A stretch of DNA of 64,000 nt, taken from positions 11,867,155 through 11,931,154 of the forward strand of contig OZ025244.1 of assembly GCA_964019155.1 (NCBI GenBank), given 5' to 3'. Position 1 is the first letter of the stretch, and each line of letters starts with the position of its first letter. The position numbers and the translations under genes are program-made. Source of the DNA: Osedax fenrisi (taxonomy: Eukaryota > Annelida > Polychaeta > Sabellida > Siboglinidae). Below, piece after piece: positions 53,931 to 64,000 of the stretch. Under the pieces are notes generated by a model that was given only the letters and a program-made list of their open reading frames with translations, ran no database searches and had not been told where the DNA came from.

Positions 53931-56243
53931 TTCGATTTTAATATTTTCTATAATAATAATATTGTAATACAAATGTTAAACGTTTTTATATATGAAACGA
54001 ACGCGATGTAAATATGAAATCAACAAAATAAACAAAATTAAAAAATGCGAGTTCAAACTTGTTATAAATGTTTCGTAACTTATTTTTAATAAAAGAACAT
54101 TTATATAATGAAATGCATATGTATATTATATTAACAGTGTATGAAACACTATTTAATAATTATATTATATGTAATTACTAGCTTTTAAACGATATTTATA
54201 AATGTTAGTTTGAATTATTGACTTCAGGAATTTGTATTAGAGTTGAGTGATTAGCATTTCTGTATCGAAGGAAAAATCGATGACGCTATAAATTTTCTCG
54301 GTAGGTTTATTTAATTTACTCGCTAGGGAATATTTTTTTCAAAAATAAATAAATATTTATAGATTATAATATTTATTAATGAATTTATTCTATTAATATG
54401 TTTAAATTAACATTAGTACGACAGTAAGTAAATATATATACATTCATTACATATAATGCATTCATTAATTTATTTTTTAGTATCCTTCAATAGTTATATA
54501 TTGTATTATAATATTTATAATTATCCTATAAAAAAATATTTATGATAAATAATTATAATTATTAACTAATTTAATATATAGTTATATACTATAATATTAA
54601 ACTAAAAATTATTATCATTATAATTTTATTTAATATTTAAATAATAAAATCAACAATTCTACTTTCAGATTTTTTAATAAATAAATATTAAATTAATAAA
54701 TAATATAATAATTATTATAAATTATGTGTATTGTTTATTTATTATTAACAAATGTTATAACAATTATATTTATATTATATAATTATAATAAGAAATTATT
54801 ATAATAAATATTAATATTAGTATAATTTTTATGTTAGATAATGTAAATAACATAATTTAAATTATAATAATTCTATAAAATGTTATAATATAATATAATA
54901 TTATTTATAAATTAGAAATAAGTAATCAAAATAATATAATATAATAATATATAATATTATAGAGCTTTATTAATTCATTATAAAATAAGTTCATTGATGA
55001 TAATTATATCTATATGTAAACAACATAAATATATTTCAATATCTGTAGTAATTATGATAATTATTATGATAACTACATTTATAATAAATATGTTTACTGA
55101 AAATTAACTTAATTATTAAATGATTATCCGTTATGTAATTATCAATATTTTTTCTAAAATTTATAATACTAGTATTTATTTATAACATATTGAAGATTTT
55201 TTAGTTTCAATTACAATGTTAATATATTTGTTAAGGATTTAAATATGTTATATTTCATCGAATGCAGTATTTGATTACTTAACAAATAATTATTTAGATA
55301 ATTATATGTTATAATAGCAATATAATGGAGCATATGAATGACCAGATTCGATGTAAATATTAGCTAATTATAGTGTGGCAGGCGGTGATAGTAATTTTGA
55401 AAAAATGTTGATATATTTATAAACACATACAAATATATCGATGCAATTAAATAGATAAGGTAAGCATGTTTTATAAATAGAAATACTATATTGACCTAGA
55501 TTAATCATGCAGCCACTGTAACGATGCTGAAAATAACCTGTGATTGTTATAGTATTGCATATTTATTAGTTCATCCAATATACCCGATCAATTGCACGAT
55601 AAAAATGCACAAATGCCCGAGAGCCCAATACACTATGACCAGTTGGATGCAGTATGGTGGCACTATATAGTGTGATTGCCAGTAGTACTAGCCCAGTACT
55701 GTTTGTTTTCATAGCACGAGCGCTGAAATATATGCAACTGATTTCGTAGAAATACAATTAAATGTTTGCGAAGCGCGAGTGCTAGTAGCATAGCACATAG
55801 AGAGCGCAAGTGTAGATTTGATTTAATAGTTGCCCGATACTGTCTATAACTAGCTAATATTTAATCATCAACGACGTTTTGCATTTGTATCAGTATCCAA
55901 TTATTTGTAATCAAATACTTGACATTTTAAAGAATTTTGTCTTTAAAATAAATTCTATAATTTCAAAATTCTACTTCGTACGTACATTTAATTAATGATG
56001 CTAATACATTATTGACTAACGATGAAATAATAATGTATTTCATAATTTAACACTATTTTATTAAATAAAAAATGTAAAAATATAAAGTAAACCATATATA
56101 AGTTACATCTTTTTTAAATTTGTAATATATATTGTTTAATTTAGTAACGTTTCTTTTAAACTTAATTATTAAATATTTCATCAAAATTAATAATTAGTCT
56201 TAAATTCTAAATTAAAAATACTACACATATATATATATATATA
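53931..56243. other. Upstream of FoxJ2/3 exon 1: AT-rich, no exon recognised
   Basis: Very AT-rich from 54300 to 55300 with ATTATAATAAT-type low complexity. 55500-55830 is less AT-rich and contains AGCGCGAGTGCTAGTAGCATAGC; its minus-strand ORF 55566-55757 has no family match by eye. It could contain a 5' UTR exon or enhancer of FoxJ2/3, but nothing shows this. Confidence 0.4.
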
Positions 56244-56694
56244 CACAGTGAAAGCCAATTATAACAATATATCTATATATAATAACCCAACATTTCGTAA
56301 TAAGTGTATTTTCAGTATAACCAATAGGGTGTAGTCACATATTAGATGATAATAATAATAATAATAATTTATTATTAACAATTTATATTATGTAATGTAA
56401 TAATATATTATTTCAATAATACACTTTTTTTTAATGTATTTATCTCTATGTGACTTTATGTTATTGATATGTTGCACAAGGACTCTGGAATGATGGTGTG
56501 TATGTAGGGGCGACCAACCAATCAAAATAAATGCTGTTTTAAAAGTGGGGGGGGACTAATACATAGGAGGTCCCCCTAGATTTTAAAGTGTGGTGGGGGA
56601 AGGGTATTTTATTAAATAAATTTTAAAGGGGACTATCCTCCCTGCCCCCCCTGTTGCAGCGCCCCTATGCACAGGGTGTGTATGTTATTACTAG

Positions 56695-56890
56695 GGATGT
56701 AAATGATGCCGAGCCGAGACTATTGGTTTTTGATGCCGAACCGAGACTTTCATTTTCGGAAAAAAAACGAGCCCAGGCCGAGCCGAGACTCTAGCCAAAC
56801 GATCCCGAGCCGAACCGAGACTCTAGCCAAACGAGCCCGAGCCGAGACTTTTACAAAACATTACGAGTCGAAATGATGCTTTTTGGAAAT
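56695..56890 (+). mobile_element. hAT-type MITE, CGAGCC family, copy 3 (right end lost)
   Basis: Starts TAGGGATGTAAATGATGCCG and has three CGAGCC..GAGACTCTAGCCAAACGA units, one more than the other copies. The expected CATCATTTACATCACTA end is absent; the sequence goes to CGAAATGATGCTTTTTGG. Confidence 0.72.
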
Positions 56891-56989
56891 TACATTTTAA
56901 GACTAATTTTTATATATTTCATCAATTTAAAAAAAATAATCTGCGCTAACTTCGCGATTCAGTGAATAGTAATGCAAATTTCATCTAGT

Positions 56990-57225
56990 GATGTAAATAA
57001 TACCGAGCTTTTTGATGCCGAGCCGAGACTTTTGGTTATTGATGCCGAGCCGAAACTTTCATTTTCGGAAAAAAAACGAGCCCGAGCCGAGACTCTAGCC
57101 AAGCGAGCCCGAGCTGAGCCGAGACTCTAACAAAACGAGCCCGAGCCGAGTTGAAACTATAGGTAACTGAGACTGAGACTGCATCATGCTTTAGATTTGA
57201 GCGGCATCATTTACTGCATCACTAG
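56990..57225 (+). mobile_element. hAT-type MITE, CGAGCC family, copy 4
   Basis: Starts TAGTGATGTAAATAATACCG and ends GCATCATTTACTGCATCACTA. The interior has the standard GAGCCGAGACTTTTGG and CCGAGCTGAGCCGAGACTC blocks. No exact octamer duplication seen. Confidence 0.75.
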
Positions 57226-57699
57226 TTATCACTATAATAACACGACAACGTATAACAACTTCTAAACCTGCGCCGCTATATGCGATATAGTCCAGTGATA
57301 CTCGTATGCGTAATACATGCAAATATGATACATTTATCAAACGTAATAGCTACAGTTAAATCAAGCCTTAGTCGTATTCTTTAAATAATAACGATAATTG
57401 AGAAAATATTTAATGCAGAATTTATCACCTGAATATTTTTGATTGATAATATTCTATAAAAGTCAATTAGAAGTCTGTTCATTATGACCCCACGCATTCG
57501 AATATATTAAATAATGGTGAATAATATCTGAATAGATGTAACGTCAATCGCTATTAATAGCAGAATACTAATGCTAATCGAGATCGAGGTAAATTTAAAT
57601 CATTATTCGTAATGCTACTAAGAGAGACTTTACACGGTGACTAAAATCATCACTGATTCTCATCTGCGACGATTTTATCTTCCCAGATTCTAATATACA

Positions 57700-57900
57700 T
57701 ATATCGTGTCTTAGAAGTACGTATTTATTAGATTGATGTAAACGGAATTAGAAGTACTTTTTGTTATAATATTACGATAAATAAAATACAATTTATTCGA
57801 TACATCGTTACGTCTAAACGGAATCAAATTGATACGTAAGTGTTTTCTAGTGTCATCACCCAGTAACAAGACTCTCTATAGTATACTAGTATATATTGTG
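57700..57900. repeat. ~200-bp duplicated segment, copy A
   Basis: ATTAGATTGATGTAAACGGA..AGTACTTTTTGTTATAATATT..TACAATTTATTCGATACATCG..ATTGATACGTAAG..ATCACCCAGTAACAAGACTCT..AGTATATATTGTGGTACT recurs at 60208-60534 with few differences, but copy B is interrupted near 60322-60465. It is non-coding and could be part of an unrecognised element. Confidence 0.72.
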
Positions 57901-58623
57901 GTACTACTTGAAATGTACGATGATCTATCATCATAGATATGTACCATGTAATTATACCCTAAGAGGTAATAACGTAGAATTTAAAAAAGTACTATTTTGC
58001 ACACGGTGTTTTAAAAAAGTTAGTCGAAAAGATATTTGTAAAGTAACAGATACATCTGCGTTGGGTAAGGAATCTTTACTAAGGATACTATATGAATAAT
58101 AGTTACGATAAGGGTATATAGTTAATAATCTGGGATACCTGTACAAATAATAACAATGACAAAAGATATTAACAAGTTACTGTATAAATGGTCAGTAGAT
58201 ATTCTAGTTATAAATAACAAAATATTAAATATTCTAAAATATATCATAAAAGTCATTATAAGCGAAAGAAATTCCGAATATTACATTGTAAATTTGTCGT
58301 TGTTGTCATAATAAACTGATTTTTGTAATAGCCGATAATTGGCTTACCATGTAAATAGATTTAAATCCAACAAATATTTCAAAAATTATCTATATATCCA
58401 ATTCGTCATTATAAGTGGCAGCTGATATATACAGCTACTTTCACTGTGTATATATATATATAGAAAGAAAGTACATTTATTAATTATATAATTTAATTAA
58501 ATCAGAACATATATGTGAACTATAATTATTTATGGCATGTAATTCAATTATACAATATGTGTACCAAAGTTGTCGAATACGTAATTCTTATCACTGATTA
58601 AATAATTCGATCCCATAATTAAT

Positions 58624-58625
58624 AC

Positions 58626-58658
<33 letters not shown>
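58624..58658. repeat. (TA)n microsatellite
   Basis: About 16 TA units flanked on both sides by ATACGTAT. Confidence 0.85.
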
Positions 58659-58660
<2 letters not shown>

Positions 58661-58929
58661 TACGTATATTTAAAAAAAGTACATATTGAGATATATATTA
58701 TTAAATAATATAATATCATATTCATAGTAATGACAATTAGCCTTTACTACGTATTTGGTAAGTAGTTGAGTAAGTAAATAAGTAATTAGGTAAGTATATA
58801 ATTAAATAAATTAGTAGGTAAATAAACAATGGTAGTTAATCTACAGTTATTATATAACATGGTACCTGTACTCTAAACTAATAGACTAATATAATACACT
58901 ATATCTATATCGCTAAGCATATATATATA

Positions 58930-59010
58930 CATTAGACCTATATACATTAGACCTATATACATTAGACCTATATACATTAGACCTATACACATTAGACCTA
59001 TATTCACTAA
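58930..59010. repeat. 17-bp minisatellite (ATACATTAGACCTATAT)n
   Basis: Five units, the last two diverged (ACACATTAGACC, ATTCACTAAGC). Confidence 0.88.
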
Positions 59011-59084
59011 GCATATTACCGTGTGTTGTTAGACCATTCAGCTAATCCTAATTGAAACGAACAAGGTAACATACAGATATCAGT

Positions 59085-59165
59085 AAGCATTAGCGCTTAT
59101 ATAATTACCCGGGAAACCTAAATCTGACAATAATACCAGTAGTAGTAGTAGTAGCAGTAGTATAA
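59085..59165 (+). mobile_element. LINE 3' end remnant
   Basis: AGCGCTTATATAATTACCCGGG followed by AAACCTAAATCTGACAATAATA matches the very end of the LINE at 45646-49376 (AAACCTAAATCTGATAATAATA) and is followed by (AGT)n. Only the last 60-80 bases are present. Confidence 0.55.
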
Positions 59166-60194
59166 CCTACATACTAATGCTGTAACATTTGTAACAGGAC
59201 AGATAGATAGTTGGATGTATTGTGTTTATAAAATGGACAGTTTTACAGTCCACTTATTTTTATTAATTTGTATACATTTTTAAATTAATTATTTGTTAAA
59301 ATTTATCGACTACATTTTTTTTATTCGCACTCATATTTATAAATGTTTCTATAGAAATGTTTTAAATAATTCTTTTATTAAAATTGTTGACTATTATAGT
59401 GAATAAATAACGTTGATAATTTATTTTTAAATGTACTCATTACTAATCGTGACATCAAAGAAGGGGCGTTGTCATCCGGTGCGTCATGTGACATTATTCA
59501 GCGCAACTTACCTAGACTAGCTAGACTGTCAGCAATAAAGGACACTCGGACACTCAGCTAATACATTGCTTATATATATAATAGTAGTACTATATAGTAC
59601 ACTGTCGAACAGTCCATGCTACAGTAATCACACCCTGAACACTGTTCACTGTTCACGCATCACGCTATACCGTACACTCGTCGTTATCACGCCGTACATT
59701 GATATCTCTAACACAGTATCCTATCCTGTTATATTCTATACTATTTCATACGAGTTGTTACCGTGCAGTAATCTGTGTAGTAAGCGTACTAACTTCAACG
59801 TATAACCCAGCAGGGCGCGCTAAGCTTGTTCGCGTAAAATTAATTCTACCATGTAAGTGATGTTTCGAAAGATATTTAATATTAAGTAATAAATATGTAA
59901 ACATTATAGTTTAAAAATCAATATCCAGCCACCGATATTTCATTTGAAAAAATGGCATCTACAAATAATATTTCCACTTTTACCCGTGCAGCTTTCATGC
60001 GCTTTGTTTCAACTTTGTTTCAACTTTGTTTTCCCCCGGGGGGCATCACAAGGGGGGGGGGAATCAATACCACCGTTTATATAAATCTTAATTATCACAT
60101 TTACATACTATTTTATTATTTGCATTCGTATACCCCGGTATATAATGATCGTACGCCATCGTAGCCATCATTATTACATAATAATTGTAATTAT

Positions 60195-60420
60195 GTATTT
60201 ATGTATTAGATTGATGTCAATGGAAGTAAAAGTACTTTTTGTTATATTATTACGATAAATAAAATACAATTTATTCGATGCATCGTTACGTCTAAACGGA
60301 ATCAAATTGATACGTAAGTCTTTTTTATTATATTTATGCGTGTTATAAGTTATCTAATATTGAATTTATCTCATGACTTAAATGTGTAGTATAGAAATCT
60401 AATATGTGAATTTATAATAT

Positions 60421-60451
<31 letters not shown>

Positions 60452-60540
60452 AGATTAGACTTACGTATCATCTTTTCTAGTATTATCACCCAGTAACAAG
60501 ACTCTATGGAGTATACTAGTATATATTGTGGTACTTATTG
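60195..60540. repeat. ~200-bp duplicated segment, copy B, interrupted
   Basis: Same segment as 57700-57900. After GATACGTAAGTC it is interrupted for about 145 bases (60322-60465), then picks up with ACTTACGTATCATCTTTTCTAG. The insert is one arm of the inverted repeat at 60325-61075. Confidence 0.72.
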
Positions 60541-61075
60541 TCATGTATCATTATAGCAGGAAACTATGGTTACCTCTAGTTATGAATCATATCGTTACAT
60601 TCCGATTTTCACAATAGTATCATATCGTTCTCACCTATCGCACTAGTAATAACTAGCGATGTAAATAGTGGCAAGCTTTTTAATGCCGAGACGAGACTTT
60701 TGGTTATTGATTCCGAGCCGAGTTACTTTAACTGTAGGAAAAAAAACGAACCCGAGCCGAGACTATAACCAAAAGACTTGAGCCGAACCGAGAATCTAGC
60801 AAAATGAGTATGAGCAGAACCGAGACTTTAGATATCTGAGACTGAGATGTCATCGATGCTTTAGATTTGAGCTTCATTTACATCACTAGTAATAACTAAT
60901 AACTTATTAGTAATAAGTAATACATATATATATAATTTATATATATATATAATATATATATATATATATAATATTATAAATTCACATATTAGCTTTCTAT
61001 ACTACACATTTAAGTCATGAGATAAATTCAATATTAGATAACTTATAATACGCATAAATATAATAAAATAAGTAT
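60325..61075. repeat. Inverted repeat, arms ~105 bp, 535-bp spacer
   Basis: TTATGCGTGTTATAAGTTATC..AATTTATCTCATGACTTAAAT..CTAATATGTGAATTTATAATATTA (60340-60431) is mirrored by TAATATTATAAATTCACATA..ATTTAAGTCATGAGATAAATT..GATAACTTATAATACGCATAA (60965-61065). The spacer holds the end of the duplicated segment and hAT MITE copy 5. Both arms are joined to (TA)n tracts. Confidence 0.78.
60660..60889 (+). mobile_element. hAT-type MITE, CGAGCC family, copy 5, with 8-bp target duplication
   Basis: Starts TAGCGATGTAAATAG and ends CATTTACATCACTA. Flanked by GTAATAAC on both sides, an exact 8-bp duplication. This fixes the ends and the hAT assignment of the whole family. The interior is more diverged than in the other copies. 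Confidence 0.85.
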
Positions 61076-61224
61076 ATTATCACATAGATAAAACGGTATA
61101 TAGAATTTAAAATATGTTATCGTCGATAGATCACCGTCTGGGATAAATTTAACTTTACGATAAATACGAGATATTGATTACATCGTGGATTAGTAGGCAG
61201 TGTCTATACCCACGGCCTATACTA

Positions 61225-61295
61225 CTTACTATAGTAGGCTGACTATAGTAGGCTGACTATAGTAGGCTGACTATAGTAGGCTGACTATAGTAGGT
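61225..61295. repeat. 14-bp minisatellite (ACTATAGTAGGCTG)n
   Basis: Five units of ACTATAGTAGGCTG, each containing the palindrome ACTATAGT. Confidence 0.88.
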
Positions 61296-62400
61296 ATTAC
61301 TGTACAACACTCACTAGTTCACCTACTTTTAATGCAGTATTATCAAAGGGCATTTTATGCAGTATGCAAATGTATTATAGTGATGTCATTCAAATCAACC
61401 TAGTTCCTAGAAACACAATGTTTACATTTCTTATTAGAAATATGACAATATTAATATATATAATCATTTTTTAGAAGTTATTTGTTGTTGATGAATCATA
61501 TTATTATATGTTATTATATATGAATTAGTAAACGAATGAAAATAGTTTATTGAGTTCAGAAAGTACATACAATTTAGCAAATATAATTTCTGTTTGAAGG
61601 AGAAATATATGAAAATAATATGATAAAATAATTATAAATAATAAATATGTAATATAATTGTATTTCTAATGCTTCGGATTAGGTTTTAAATATTTACTAT
61701 ATGTGTACCATAGTTAAATATTGTACATTGATCTAATATATTAGTATTCCTTATGTTATATGAACAAATCATAGTTAAAGTTGTTCATATTATAGACGGC
61801 TCTCTATATACAGTTTATTTAGTTAAGCATAAATAAAGTGTAAAATAGATCACTGCATATAGCTAATGCTATGATCTAATAGAGAGACATTAAAACCTAA
61901 GTTAGGGTTATAAATATAGGAGTATTATCTCTTCGGTATTAATAAAAACACTAATAATATATACTTTAATCTAGGGGTTTTTGGGTCTTACTGATATTTT
62001 GGATTTTATGGTGTGATCATCATAAAATTATAAAATATATTTTTTTAAATATTTAAAATTAACGTAATTTTAGAGCTCTATAATTATTTATTGACACTAA
62101 ATAATATTCATCGATCAATCATATATATATATATAAGTTTAGATGAAAACTAACTGAAATTATGTAACACTTAAATTTGAGAAAAAATGCTTAAAACCAA
62201 AAACCAATAAACTTTCAAACTCGTTTAGACCTAATATCCTCACCTTACTTCTCTCTATATTTCGCAGTGGTCGCAGTACTAATTCTATGTGCGCTGTACC
62301 ACGAAATATATACCCTTCCACGTGTCGTAATACTTAGTAACAAAGCAATCGGATATATATATATATAACTATAGGTATTCATTTATAATGAAATAACGCT
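61296..62400. other. AT-rich intergenic, no gene seen
   Basis: No coding or repeat-family signal. Some GGGTTTTTGGGTCTTA-like sequence at 61974-61990. Confidence 0.4.
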
Positions 62401-64000
62401 ACCCGTAATAATAATGCAGTAAATCGAGTATGGGTGCGTTTTTAACCCGCAATAGTCTATATTTAGAAGCATACTACTTTATTATCACTTAATTATCGAC
62501 GCACGCATTTCAACTGAACTATATCGACGTTCGCTACGTATCGCCTGTCACATGCTAGTATTACATCATACGTTATGCAATAGGGTATAGAGGTATAGAG
62601 TGTTCTCGGCACAATGGCGAGGACAGGACATGCTCGTACAAAGAAGAATATCACTTTTTGATTTATTGATAATTTATTTAAGCAATCGAAATATGTTATC
62701 GAAAATATTAAGCATAAATATTTGCATACGATATTACATACGGATTAGAAATAAACGAAGAATATTTCAAAATTAAAGAAATTAAAACGTTGTACAGTTT
62801 GTTCTTATATTTTTCGCGTTATCCTTTCTCGAAAGCATCTCGCTATTATAGGCTTTCCTTTGTACTCATCGTATACCTATATTATAGCGTATCCATACGA
62901 ATTGCATGCGTGTTCATTATTTATTTATAGCGTATAAGAAAATTTAATATCATTCATTCAAATACGTGAAGCCTCCGCCCCCGTTTTATCATCGGGTTAT
63001 CGAGCAGAATGCGCGAACGGAGGGACACGCCAACATAGCTATATCGCCATGGTAATCATGTTCTATTGACAACACTTAAGACGTGTACACACTGAAAAAG
63101 CCTGTCGTTTCCGCCTCGGTTTCCGCTTGTTATTAAAATATACGACCAGAAAAACGATATGTTCAACTTGTTTGCCGTTTTACATCGGCCTAGAACTTGT
63201 TCAATTTAAGGGGCATATTTTACTTACTTTAGTCGTATTCTCGTTTTTGCAATTTTTTTTCAAACATCTCTCATCATCATCACATTTCTATTTTCATCGA
63301 TTTCCTCCGAGTCGGTATCTTCCTATGGTATACAATAGTGTTCTATTTGTAGCCGGGACAGGCTTGATGAGACTTATGTTCTATCTACGCGATGTATCCG
63401 TGTTGGCTGTCCACGTATTCAGTCCGTTTATATCTATCTAGATGTAATCCGTCTACTATGACACACGCCACACCGAATAACGCTGCGGCCATTTTGTGCA
63501 TCACGATTAGTCGCAATTAAATCTGCAAATAAATTAACGACGTAATTTATTCGCTATATGAAATCCGGTCGAAATGGTTACAAAAAGATTTTATTACAAA
63601 AACATTTATAAATACAAATACACATAGATACATAAGTGGAGGGTCCGCGTTACGATCGCTGCAAATTCAACAGTATAAAGCTCTTTCGCACCAAATAATA
63701 CCGCTCCCCGATATCATGTAATTTGTACAACCAGATATCGGTCAAGTCAAAGATTCCATAATAGATAATTTAGATATAAACGCACGCATAAGGCTTGTAT
63801 CGACCCGCCTGCTATCAGTTATTATTGTTTTTACATGTAATTATTGGCCAGTCATGCCGACCTGCCAGATTATTGTGTTCGACGATATCGGGCTATAAGT
63901 CCGACGATATCGAGTTGGGCTTTTTGGTGTGAAAACAGCTTAACCGTTCTGCTACAAAAATGATACCCAAAACTATCGCTGAAATATAGATATATTTAAA
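62401..64000 (-). promoter_or_regulatory. CpG-richer segment, candidate promoter / 5' exon upstream of FoxJ2/3
   Basis: CG dinucleotides are much more frequent here than in the AT-rich surroundings. On the minus strand CACAAAATGGCCGCAGC (63482-63500) resembles the YY1-type initiator around start sites, and about 260 bases further ACTAAA|GTAAGTA (near 63225) is a full splice-donor consensus. This could be a non-coding first exon of FoxJ2/3 about 9.5 kb before its ATG. A short minus-strand frame (MAAALFGVACVIVDGLHL) follows the YY1-like site but stops after about 35 residues. CCATGGTAATC near 63046 resembles half an RFX X-box. All of this is inference. Confidence 0.25.

Larger units (their letters stand above)
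56244..58448. mobile_element. pogo/Tigger-like element, degraded, holding two hAT MITEs
   Basis: Left end CACAGTGAAAGCCAATTATAAC and right end CTACTTTCACTGTG, flanked by TA on both sides. Near the ends the TATAAC / CATTATAAG / ATAACCAATAGG phrases recall pogo/Tigger ends (CAGTGAAACC..ATTATAACGA). The right end seems to carry an AGCTGATATATACAGCT insertion. No transposase is left. Copies 3 and 4 of the CGAGCC MITE lie inside. The matching of the two ends is short, so the pairing is tentative. Confidence 0.5.

Noticed and set aside
55566..55757. Minus-strand 63-aa ORF upstream of FoxJ2/3
   Set aside because: No splice sites of the right phase into FoxJ2/3 and no recognisable motif.
57896..58099. 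67-aa ORF CFKKVSRKDICKV type
   Set aside because: Lies inside a degraded pogo-like element after a duplicated non-coding segment; no transposase motif could be recognised.
63127..63441. Plus-strand 104-aa ORF, membrane-like
   Set aside because: No family signature; hydrophobicity follows from T-rich sequence. The opposite strand has the better start and donor signals.

Overview
This is a window of animal (metazoan) nuclear DNA. It is very AT-rich, full of (TA)n microsatellites and transposable-element remains, and contains two spliced genes facing each other tail to tail. Neither gene has an exon long enough to stand out as an ORF. Both were rebuilt by hand from short exons with GT..AG junctions, matching codon phases and family motifs. 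The families (FoxJ2/3 and TACC), the eukaryotic introns and the mix of Helitron, hAT, piggyBac-like, pogo-like, CR1/L2-like LINE and tRNA-derived SINE sequences point to an invertebrate. I cannot name the phylum from sequence alone.

Layout. 1-11.6 kb: AT-rich intergenic DNA with a LINE 3' remnant (329-655), a hAT-type MITE (1313-1461), two copies of a TA-flanked element with GGGGAAAGTC ends (1839-2773 and 9032-10045), and a 1.56-kb element with an exact 8-bp target duplication (6597-8155). 11.7-22.6 kb, plus strand: a TACC (transforming acidic coiled-coil) gene of seven proposed coding exons, about 271 aa, ending in the typical TACC C-terminus. Its introns hold a Helitron with two other elements nested in it (13717-16614), a 21-bp minisatellite, SINEs and pogo-like ends. 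22.6-26.9 kb: intergenic, with a 300-bp palindrome and the tail of another LINE. 26.9-53.9 kb, minus strand: a FoxJ2/3 forkhead gene of eleven coding exons, 494 aa, with all splice phases consistent. The forkhead domain is split over exons 1-4, and the C-terminus has the conserved acidic/W tail of FoxJ3. Its introns hold an E-box (CACGTG) minisatellite broken by a hAT-like element that itself contains a LINE fragment, a second palindrome, a third GGGGAAAGTC element, and a LINE with endonuclease and reverse transcriptase preceded by three tandem repeats. 54-64 kb: upstream of FoxJ2/3, with more hAT MITEs, a pogo/Tigger-like element, a 200-bp duplication, long inverted repeats, and a CpG-richer stretch (about 62.4-64 kb) that is a candidate promoter or 5' exon.

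Roles. FoxJ2/3 is expected to be a nuclear DNA-binding transcription factor, and TACC a centrosome/spindle microtubule adaptor. Nothing in the window shows that they work together; they are convergent neighbours about 4.4 kb apart. No bacterial-type operon, CRISPR array, complete tRNA or rRNA was found. Most short ORFs are translations of (TA)n or other simple repeats. The most unusual material is the nested transposons and tandem arrays rather than a new protein system.
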